A DNA stretch of 64,000 bases, taken from positions 39,435,398 through 39,499,397 of the forward strand of contig NC_054865.1 of the NCBI RefSeq assembly GCF_018320785.1. Reading direction: 5' to 3'. Of this stretch, positions 46,501 through 58,500 are shown one piece after another (the stretch's first letter is position 1; the number at the start of each line of letters is the position of its first letter). A program made the position numbers and the translations under genes. Below the pieces are notes generated by a model that saw nothing but the letters and a program-made list of their open reading frames with translations, had not been told where the DNA came from and searched no databases. Origin of the DNA: Cheilinus undulatus. Lineage: Eukaryota > Chordata > Actinopteri > Labriformes > Labridae.

Positions 46501-49500
46501 TGAAGCCCGTTTAAGTGGGTTGCGGATGTGTGCTTGGGAAAAAAATTGCCCCAAATTGTCTGTAAAACGCTATAAAACATGCTTGTTTTGTCCTGTTTTA
46601 TTGTTTTGTTGTACCTTTTGTACTGTCTTAGGCCCAAGCTCTATTATTTTTTCTATCAAATATATCTGATTGACCAAAAAAATCTCCAAAATTTGGGTTG
46701 AATTTCTCCTTGAGGAGTTGATGGTGGATCCTGTGACTCAACCAGTTGAGAACCACTGGTTTATAAGTACTGTTAGTCCGGTTAAAATTTTCTTAAATAA
46801 AAATACTGGTTTATAAATCTACTCAAAAAACACAAAGTATTTCATTCAACGTTTACTTTAAGTATTGAGTACTTACTTCTGAGTTGTAGAGTAAAACACA
46901 AACTTTACTTATTAGCAAGGACAACATGAGATTAGATCTCCAATCAGGTTGTTGAGGTAAAGTCACACCTCAATAATAAAGTCAAATACACAACAAAATT
47001 GACAGTATTAATTAAACTCATATAGAGTTAAATTTAGTACTTTAAAATAGTCTATATTAGCCCACACTACATAGAGTTAAACTACATTTCTGACAGTGTC
47101 AAATATTTTACGGTGTGAGAGAGCTGCTGTAACCCTTCTTTGGCAAGGTGGATCCCCTCTAGCATGACCAAAGCAGAAAGGTCAATCTCATAGCAAGGCA
47201 ATGCATACTGATGAAGAATACACACTGCTCATCCTTCACAAGTCACAGTATGGGGATTCCAAATCGGTGGATAACTTCACCCATGCTGCAAATGTGTCTC
47301 ACAGTACAGACAACATTCCAGTGGAAACATGAGCGAAGGATTCCCTGCAGGGATCACTGTACAAGAGGAAACATCTAAATACAAGTAAACATATATAACA
47401 CATGTAAACACTCTGCCCAAGGGCATGATGGGAAACGCAACCCACAAATCCCCCCAGATTTGAAACTGCAGTAGGCGGAGCTTAGATCAATTTATTCTTT
47501 AAAGAGTTGAACTAACACTGGTGAATCAACACCATCAAATAATGGTAAATAAGCTGTGTACAACAGCTGTTTTAGGAGGTGATCTGGAATCATTCTCTCT
47601 CTATGTGCTTCTATGTAGTCAACACAGATGAAAAAAGTATAACAGTATTGTACTCTAGTTACTTTCCAACCCTAAATGAAACAGTCTCTCTAGAGTGTCA
47701 GGTTGCTATTTTACAATATCTGTTTAATTATGTCAAAGACCCCAGGAAGAGAGGATCCCTTCTCATGACAGCGTTTTTCATTGTCTGAAGGTCAGGGTCC
47801 TCTGTTTCTGCAGATGTAAAGAGCCTTAAATCACACAAGGGATTCAGAGGACAATGCAGCATATGACCACGTGTTTCCTGTATTTTGATTTAGAAAAAAC
47901 TATTCTGCTGTAAAAACAATGAAGTCAGGTCATGTTGACAACTGACCTACATATTATCACAACATTACTTTGTTTGGCTGTGCTGAAAATGGATACAACA
48001 GCTGCTTTTCTGCAGTATTTCAGTTTAAGTGGCTGCTTAGGGAGTGTGTGCGCTTGAGTTAGCGTTACAAATCAAACAGGGTTGAAACTCAAGAGCTACA
48101 GTTCCACACACAAAAATGGTCCTACAAAGATTTAACTGAATTTTTATTTCTTGGATTTAATGCAGTATGCTTGGTTTCGATATTTGATACGGAGCACATG
48201 AAAAAAGAGAGAATAACTGATAATCAGAGGCACTGTGATGTAAAAAAATCCTTTATCGAACAGGAAACTGTTCGACTCGCACGAGTCTCCAGGACATGAG
48301 GTGACAGATAAGTCACATGCTACCTAAGTTGTAATTAAACACCTGTTCTTTATCTATTATGCCCTGATAAAGACCGAGTTAAAATGTGTAGACATCTCTG
48401 TTCAATAAAGGATTTTTATATCAGAGTGCCTTGGATTTTCAGTTTTGACTACCATTTCTACCATGGACTCTATAACCAAATAATCTGACAAGTCATCCTC
48501 TCATTTTTGCACTACTGTTCGAATAGTAAGTGCAGACTCATGAGCTGTTTATGGTTAAGAAAACATGAACAGGAGAAGCAATAAGAGGAAGTAGAGTTGT
48601 GTGGTCCTTATGAGATAAATACATGTTGAGGTTTACGCAACATGCTTGGAAAGTTGATTTCTTTATCAAGGGACTTTTGTTTTCTGTCAAAGGTAGTTTT
48701 AGTGCATTCTGTGCATCCCCTTTAATATCATCAGATGCCGTGTCTGTATGCAGATTACATCTTGTTGATATGATCTAGTGAGTTATTGAATTACCTTTAT
48801 GTTATCACTGACAGAATGGTAGAGGAGGAGTATAAGCATTTCTGATGCACAGTTAAAGAAAACTAATGTTTTTAAAGGAGATGGGAAGTGATAACAGACA
48901 AGGACTGGAAATTATGTTTTTAAATTGATCTAAAGCAATCAATAGTTTCCAAAAAAGGCAAATAAAAATATTTGTTTCAGGGGCTTTGAAGCATTTATGT
49001 AGGCATGACAGTGGATGGAGTCAGAAACTGGGAGAAAGACTGGGGTTAAGGAGCCATAGGTCAGATTGAACCTGGGCCGTCTGCTTTGAGGACAAAAGCC
49101 TCAGCACATAGGGAGTGCACACTTGGCTATCAGTGCTCTGCCTTTAGATCAGTTTAATCAAAAATAAAGTTTACGTTTTATATGCAGCATAACTAACAAA
49201 CAAGACATAAAAACAAACAAAAAACAAGGTAAGTATGAAACTCAATGCAGATATTACAGAGAAACTGGGACAGATCTTCTATAAAAAACACACAAGGTTC
49301 ATCTTCTTCCCTTTCAATTATCAAATGTGATCTGAGCTGCCATGGTTTCTAAAACCAGAATAGACAGTCAGACAGATACAAAAATAAACAAGTTATCCAT
49401 CCATTATCTTTACCACTTGTAGCATTCGAATGATGGAGTCCAGGAGAGAAAGGTGGGGTACACCACTGACAGATTACCAGTCAATCACAGGGCTGACATG

Positions 49501-52500
49501 CACAGACAAACAGCCAGGCACCGTCATATTCACACCTACAGGTCCCTCATCACCTTAACTAGCTTGTCATTAGACTGAAGGCGGAAGCTGGAGTACCTGG
49601 AGAGAGCTCATCCACGCACAGGGAGAACATGCAAACTCCACAAAGAAGGGCCCTGTCTGATGAGGAATCGAAGCTGGAGCCTTCTTGCTGTAAGGCAACA
49701 ACCTCACCGCTGTGCAGCCCAAGTTAACGCATTACCTTAGTAGATTTAGTGAACAATCTTTACAGGGACTGACATTCTCAAACTGTGACCACTGAGTGTG
49801 CAGTTTCTGTCAGTCTGCTTGAGCCCAGAATGAGTGACTAACCAGTGTGACAGCGTTTCATACTGGACAGGCCACGGGTAATTACACTGAATATTATGTA
49901 AGATTTACATAACTTTAGATTTTCTCTATAAAAAATACAGGCATAAGCTAACTTTATGTCTTATTCAATATGTCTGCAGAGATCAACTACAGTTTAGTGG
50001 CATATATACTGTAGAGTGTAAAACATTTAGAGGCATGTCTAGGATTGTGCTTGAATACAGTATTGTCAATGTTGCACTATTTTTGTTATTGTTCCTTTAC
50101 ATGCCTTTCAAACTCACCTTTTGAGTAGTTAAATCCTTTATTTCTGTTTTTTCTTTTGTCTTTATAAATGCAAACAGAGAAATAGAATTAGCCCAAAAAA
50201 TTCTATAATGGGGCTCCGATCACCTCGTGCATTGGTTCCCAACCTGGGGTCAGGGCACCCCTGCCCTGCTCTGCTCTGACATTGTCTAAATTAGACTTGC
50301 AATAAATTAAAAAAACAAAAAAACAAACAAACAAACAAACAAACAAAAAAAAACAAGATTGGAAACTTAATGTATGACTGTATTCAGGTAATCTTAAAAG
50401 ATCAAAAAAATAAAGAGGATCTTTTAATTTTTTACAATAAAATAGAAATTTTTGAGATTATAAAGTCATAAATTTACAAGAAAAATCTTTATGTTTTTGA
50501 GTTTAACAAGTCATATATTTTGACATAATAAACTCACAAATTTCAAGTTTTTACAGTTGTAAATTAACATTATAAGGTCAAAAATCTATGAGAAACCAAA
50601 TTAAAGACATTGGTTGGATAAACCCAGTTTATAGGGATGTCTCTTCTAATTTTAGATCATTATGGTAATGATATTAAGATGATTCTATGTCAAAATGACA
50701 GGTACTCCCTTATTGATCAGTCCCAGAAAAAAAGTAGCATTTTTCTCTCAACTGCAGGTCTTGCAGAAGGAAAACAGTTTTATCTAGTAGGATTTTCTTT
50801 CACAGAATTGGCTATTTCAACTTTAAAATCTCAAGATTTTAGAGTTTTGGTTCACAGACAGTTACATCTTTTAAAGTACAAAATGTGAGTATTTTTTTCT
50901 TGTAAATGTATAACTTTAAACTTGAACATTTCAGTTTTAAATCTCATATTATACATTGCTAGTAAATGACTCAGAGACTCGTGCAGCGACCTCAAGGTGC
51001 TCTGCAACATGAGTCAAGATTGTGTGGTGAGATGAGATAGCTGAGGTTGTTTTTGTTGCAGGATACTCACTGGCAATGTAAGATGATACAAACACTCCAG
51101 CAAGCATGGAGCCCTGAGAGAGACGCAGCAGCAGAAACACCACCGCGCTGTTGGACAAACAGACGACCACCCCAAACATACTGGACAGACTGAGGGAGAG
51201 GAGGAAGACTCTACGACGCCCCAACCTGAAAACACACATGCAGTCAGACTTTCCTGTGATCTTTCTGTCACAAAAGGTGAAATCATAGAGCTTCACAGTG
51301 TCCATTAATGAACAAGTAAGATAAAATTACTAATGCTTTTTAAAGTTTCTTGAATTAGTTTTCTTCAGAATGGAAATGTTTGATTGTTTTTGTTTAAAAA
51401 AAAGGCAGCACGTGCTACCTTGCCAGTTAGTGGGTAGTTCAGGAGTTGTGACTTTGACCAAGTATAAAAGAAACAGTGTAAGCAGAAGCAGCTAAAAACT
51501 GATGGATTCAGAGTAACTTTGTTGTATTTGAGTAAACCTGGGAGAGACATATTGCTTTGTAAAGAGCAGAAAAGACACAGAGCTTCTCTATAGCCAGCAT
51601 ACACAACACAAGCTAGCTAACACAGTTAACATGCTCCCTTTACTGATGCTGAACACCAGCCTACAGTGACAAATGGGATAGGTTAGCTGCAGTCTTAAAC
51701 ACTAAGTCATGAAAGCTATAAAGTTAGAGTAACTATGTTTATTTACAGCTTTGGGTACTTGTTGGTTACTCAGAATAACTACAGTATCATTAGAAATAAA
51801 GAAAACTGGATAATCGAGGTAGCCATGCTAGCTTGGTGAAGGCAGGAAGCACGTGATTAGCAGATAAACTGGGGAAGCAAAATTGATAGCTAAAATGCTC
51901 AAGGTAATATTAGATATTTTTGGATTGTATAGGGTACTTGGCGATAGTAGTGCCTTTAGCCTCCAGTGAGCATTGTCCCTTCAAAAGGGATGCACTGGGG
52001 GATGCTAGGCTATAGCGCGTAATTTAGCGAATTTTAGGTAAAAATGATCCAAAAACAATGCTGTCTCGGGTGTACGCCATATTGAAAAGTTTGGATGCAT
52101 TTTAATTTTCAACCAGAAAGCCTCTATGTTTGGCACTATTTGCAAAGTGAGCTTCGGCAGGCAGCTACGTACTCTTCCAGGTCAGCATATCTGGACAGCT
52201 GTTTTGAGTCTTCAGAGGAAACAAGACGTAACTAAGCTAAAATAACACTAAAATTAGCTTCTTTTTTTTAAAGATTTATTTTTGGGCATTTTTGTGCCTT
52301 CATTAGATAGAGGAGGACAGTGGATAGAGTCAGAAACAGGGTCAAGAGTGGGGGAGAGACATGCGGTAAAGGGCCTCAGGCCGGATTCGAACCCAGGCCG
52401 CCTGTGTATATGGGGAGCACCTTAAACCACTAGGCCACCTGCTCCCCAATTTTGACTTGAATGACGATAACATGTCATTTACTGTGGAAACAAGACTTTT

Positions 52501-55500
52501 ATGAGGTGGAGTACACAAAGGAATAAATTCTGCAGATGGAGACTCAGTGGAAAGAAGGAGTAGGAGAGAAACTTGGCTGTGCAGCTACATAGCCTACCTT
52601 TCCAAGCACGTCCTGTTTGAAGGGACAAACCTCACTGAACACAGTGGAGACCAACTGCACTATTACTGACGTATCCATTCAACCCAACTTCAAAAATGCA
52701 AAAATATCCCATTTACATATCTTTAAATCAAATTGATGATTCAATTACATATTCTAATTTTTCATACACAAACCTGGGCTACATACCAGTCACACAATGT
52801 ACCAAGGAAGATGTATCCCAGAATCCATCCTGTCATGAAGCAGATGTGCTGCAAAGGGATTTTCCAGTAGTCACTGCACACCAGATTCCACTGAAAAACA
52901 AGACAAACTGTTATACTGACAGAACACAAAAATCAATTAATCAGGCAAAAAGGCCTCTGAAATTGAGCACATGGTGTTTAATTTATGTAAAGGACACAAA
53001 CAACGGTACAACACCAAGCTTTACATTAAGGGTTCACAGTAATTGCATCACTTGTAGGGCGAATGAAAGCAACTGAAATAAAACTGCATGCTTATTGATT
53101 TAACCTTTTAAATGTTGAATGGTTAAGTCTGTGCTCTTAGTCTGATTTTATTTCATTCATCTATTTCTATTTTCAGTTATTCCTGAAAAATCTAATAAAG
53201 ACTAATGCAGGCCTAAATAAAGTGTTTCCTCTTTTGATACTTTTCGACTGTCCTACCTCATGATTCTCAGCACCAAACCCATCTGTTCTGAATGGACACT
53301 TGAATCTTAACAACGGTTCACAAATATTTAGTGTGTTTCCTAGCTTAGGCTCAGTGGTTGCTAAAACATCAGTGCAGATTAGCATTTAGCAAATGTTACC
53401 CAAACAAAGGTGAAAGTTGGGGACTATTTTCAGCAGACTTGCAAACATGTGTCGCTGCTGTGAGTATGTCTGGCTGAAGGAAGATGTTTATACGACAAAA
53501 ATAAACTACAGTGTCAATGTTCAGAGTAAGGAAGAGATCCTGTCTGACTATTATATGGTATTATTTTGGCCAGTAGTGGAGAAATAAGGTCAATGTATTA
53601 TTTTTTGTTTGTGGTATTAGTTTGCAACTTCTATATAGTTGTTCTTTAAACATGTAGAAATCAGTCATCACAACATTTTTATATGCCATGAAGTATCCTT
53701 TCAGACATGTAATGCTTCATATGATTTTGGTGTTCAATCATCATAGGAAGTTAGGGCTGGGTGATACAGACCAAAATCATAACTTAATATTTTTTTAGCT
53801 GAATGGTAGCATATGATACATCTGAAAAAAAAAAAAAAAGATACCACTGCAACAGAGATAAAAGTTCACAGCACACATTTCTCACACTGTCTAAATGGGG
53901 GTATAAAAACGTACCGACACTTATTGTTCTTTGGGCTTATTCTTAACCAAAATCAGACAGACAGCTCTGGCTCAAATGCTCAAATAAACTGGCAACCATT
54001 GGAAAAGTTGTTGGAACTGGCGAGGAGTGGGTCAACCCATCCTCAAATCACTTTTCAAAAAACCCTTAGAGTCAACCTGGTGCTCAGCCAGGACAAAGAA
54101 TTCTCAGAGAGGTAAAAAGAACCCTTGAATAACAGCTAAAGGCCTAAAGGAATTATTGGAACAAGTCCCCATCTCTGTTCATGAGTCTACATCACGCAAA
54201 AAATTGAACAGCCATGGTGTACATTGCAGGATACCATGGAAGATGCTGCTGCTTTTCAAAAATAACATCTCTGCACATCTGAAGTTTGCAAAGGAGCACC
54301 TTGACACTCCACATACAGGTACATCTCAAAAAATGAGAATACCATGAAAAAGATCACTATTTTTGTCCCTCATTTCAGAAAGTGAAACCCATATATTATA
54401 TAGACTCATTACACATAAAGTAAAATTTTTTAATTCTTTATTTCTTTCAGTTTTGACGGTTATGGCTTACAGATAATGAAAACCCAAAATTCAGTGTCTC
54501 AGAAAATTAGAATATTGTGAAAAAGTTCAATATTGGAAAGTCATGATGTCACACCCTAATCAGCTAATCAACTCAAAACACCTGCAAAGGTTTCCTGGGC
54601 CTTTAAATGGTCTCTCAGTGTGGGTCAGTAGGCTACACAATCATGGGGAAGACTGCAGACTTGACAGATGTCCAGAAGAAAGTCATCGACTACCTCCACT
54701 AGGAGGATAAGCCACAAAAGGTCATTGCAAAAGAAGCTGGTTGTTCACAGAGTGCTGTATCCAAGCATATTCATAGAAAGCTGAGTGGAAGAAAAAAGCA
54801 TGGAAGGAAAAGGAGGAGCATAAGGGATAACCGCAGACTTGAGAGGATTGTCAAGCAAAATCCATTCAAGAATTTGGGGGAGCTTCACAAGGAGTGGACT
54901 GAGGCTGGAGTCAGCGCATCAAGAGCCGCTACTAGACTGTTGCTCAGTGGTCCAAAGTCCTCTTTTCAGATGAAAGTCATTTGGAAATCAAGGTCCCAGA
55001 GTCTGGAGGAAGAGTGGAGAGGCACAGAATCCACATTGCTTGAAGTCCAGTGTGAAGTTTCCACAGTCAGTGATGATTTGGGCTGCCATGGCATCTGCTG
55101 GTGTTGGTCCACTGTGTTTTCTGAAGTCCACAGTCAACGCAGCCATCTACCAGGACATTTCAGAGCACTTCATGCTTCCTTCTGATGACAAGCTTTATGG
55201 AGATGCTGATTTCATTTTCCAGCAGGACTTGCAGCACCTAGGCACCTGCCCACTCTGCCAGCCAAAGGTACCAAAGCTGGTTCAGTGACCATGGTGTTAC
55301 TGTGCTTGACTGGCCAGCAAACTGGCCTGACCTGAACCCCATAGAGAATCTAAGGGGTATTGTCAAGAGGAAGATGAGAGACAGACCCAACAATGCAGAT
55401 GACCTGAAAGCCACTATCAAAGCAACCTGGGCTTCCATTACACCTGAACAGTGCCACGGGCTGATCGCCTCCATGTCACGCCACATTGATCGATATAATT

Positions 55501-58500
55501 GTATTTTTACTAATAAAAACAGTCCTTAAACAAATTAACTGAATACAATGACAATTCCTCATTTAAACTTACCATTTCAAATAGACTATCTGGAGGTCAA
55601 TGAGCCTATCACTGTTAGTGGTTCTTATTGTAAATCATTTTTTTCTCTTTCAAATAACAGGGAAGCTGACAAAGTAAAATGCTTTTTCAAATATTGTTAT
55701 GATTTTTTATATGGGCTCACAGATAATTGAGGGTTTCTTTTGACCTGTCCAAAAACATATTTCATATTCACATCCTGTTTGGAATGTATCTCTCACAACA
55801 CAAGTTGAGCATAGGCCACTTTGTGTCAGCTTAAAGTCAAAATCTGATGATTCAGCTTCTATGAAAGAGACAATACATTTCCATTACTGTCCTGATTATA
55901 AGATTTCAGTTAAATTATCTAATTATACCCTCGTTTAGGCTGCAGCTGGGACCAGTGAGCTGAAACCAGTCACTATACTGGGATATTCTCACAATGGAAA
56001 CATGTGGTTTCCAGTATATATAAATTAAAACTACACAACGCATAGCCTTTAAAAAGTAGAATAATGCTAATAATGTGGATAATTCAATCAAAAGCTTAAA
56101 AATACAGGAGTAAATTTTTGCCAGCATGCTTCATTCATCCTGATTTAGGTATGTAAGACGCTGGGAATAGCAGGCTACAGGTCAAGTCTCACACAGAGAT
56201 TTCTGTGAGGAGGCAAGAATGTAAATCATGTTCACTCTAACTGAGTTAAAATGTCTGCTGACTGTTTTATTACATTACCACAAAGCAGGGCTCAAAGTAA
56301 AGCGTATCAGCAGCTCTTGGCCTGGTCAGTATCAGTCAATTATTCTCCACTCCTTTTTCTCTCTGAGTATCAACTCATCCTTGCTTCAAGTTTGGATCAA
56401 ACATCATCAGAGCTCAGTAAATCAGACTCTAATAGAGGAAAGGACCAAACGCAATGTGACTATAATGTAAATTAGTCTTAATATGGCAACACTATAAGCT
56501 AGCACTGCACTTTTGTTTCTAATATCACATAATTTACCAGACATCAGCCTTCTTTTCCTCTACAACAATAGTTACTCTGTGAAGCTATGACACATACTGT
56601 ACTGTCCCTGTAGTAATGACTGTAGAAAAAAACGGTGGGACATGATTCAACCTTTCAGAAGCGACAGCAGCGATTCAGACAGGTATTATGTCATTTTAAT
56701 ATCAATACAAGATTCTTTGTAAACCATCTGAGAGAAAGAGCAGTAAAGTGTTCTGCTGTATGTTGTTATTTAGTCATAGAGGATTTTGCAAGAGCTGCTG
56801 AGTGCAAATTAATTTAAAAAATCTCAATAGGATAAGTGCTAACTCTCACCACTTCCTCAGAGTGGAGAGGGTTTATCATTACTGCCATTTAATGCTTAAT
56901 CATGACTTGAGACCTTCCCCTTGCTATATTTTTTTAACGATTATTTTTGGGGCTTTAAATATAAGATAGGTGGGGGACAACATGCACCACCTCACTGGCA
57001 CCACTCCTTGCTACATTTCTACAATAATTTCATGCTTTCTGCAACAACAGATTTTCAAACAGGTAGTACAGGTAATTGCTTGACTTCAGTTCCCAAACAA
57101 TATTAGTGTGCTGACATGTCAAACTTTACTTTGACTGCCCTTTATCCTTCTCTCCAGCCCTGGGTTTTAGCACATTGGGCCTGTGATGAAACCTTAGTGT
57201 CTTACATGCTTAGAACTTATAAATTTGACTGTGTATTATAAGCCCTTAAAGGGGACCTACTATGCAAAAATCACTTTTTCAGGCTTTTTCAACAAAAACA
57301 TGTGCCCCTTGCCTGTCCATAAACCCCTCAAGTACCAGAAAAATCCCCCCCCCCACTTTTCAGAAAAGGTGTGCTGAAATAAGCCATTCTCAGATTTTCC
57401 CCTCATGATGTCATGTGGGGATTTAGCCCTGCCCCCAGGTTCAGTTGGCCCTCCCTGCCTTGAAGTAACACTCAAGGATTGTGGGTATTCTAGTATTTTG
57501 GTTGAGACTGCAAATAAACAATGTTTTTTTCTTAAAACAAGGTTGATATCTTGGCAAACTTTTGGCCTCTACAGGAGATATATCATTATTTAATGCTAAG
57601 GTTTCTCATGGTAAGTCTGACTTGGATGCTTCAAATAAAATGGATAATAATCAAATCTGCTCTGAAGAAAATAAATGGGATTTTTTATTTCCAGAAGCAC
57701 ACTATTGCACCCTATGACTTAGACTAAGAAAGCCAGTGCTCCATACAATTGCAAATCCAATTGTGCTATTACTGTAAAAAATATGAAGTCTGACAGTAGC
57801 CATGGATTTCTATGGACCCTGAGTTTATTTAGAAAATCACCTTCAATCAACTTCATACAAAAGTAGCTTATTATATGAAACCCATGCTAAAAATAAAAAA
57901 ATCAACTGACTGGCTGAAGTTCACACATGATGGTTGCATAATTATAATTGACAGAAGGCAACCAAATTCCAGTTAAAGTGGGCAATTCTTCACCACAGAA
58001 CAGTGGTTGATAGAATATCTGTTCTTATTTGCATTAACTGTTACAACAGTCATTGGGCTGGTACCATGGCTGCCACATAATGTTTGACAATGTTTTTTAT
58101 GGCGGTCAGTGTTGGTTTTCTGCTTTGACTTTAAATGTATCATTCCAGACGTACTAATAAATACAGATCATGCAACTTTTTCAGGATTGGTAAATTGTTT
58201 CTTGGAATCAATCAAGGATGGTTGCAATTAAAGTTAGTCTTGAGCCCTGACATGCTGCCTTCAAAAAGGAAGTGGTGAGGATGAGAAACAGAAAAGGGCT
58301 GATGTTGGAGTGGTCAACTTATGGCATAAAAAAGCAAGACCCTTGCTAGATAATATCTAAGGTAAAGCTCCAGGTAAAATTATGAGTAAAGGTGGAAAAA
58401 TCAAGTCATATTTTGCTAAAGAGGGTGGTTTCATGAGCGTCTGTAGCGACAGAAACCACGAAGGCAGAAGGGATCAACATCTCTGTTCTTTTTGTTATTT

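Noticed and set aside
55238-55486. 82-aa minus-strand frame
   Set aside because: Antisense shadow of the Tc1-like transposase of element B.
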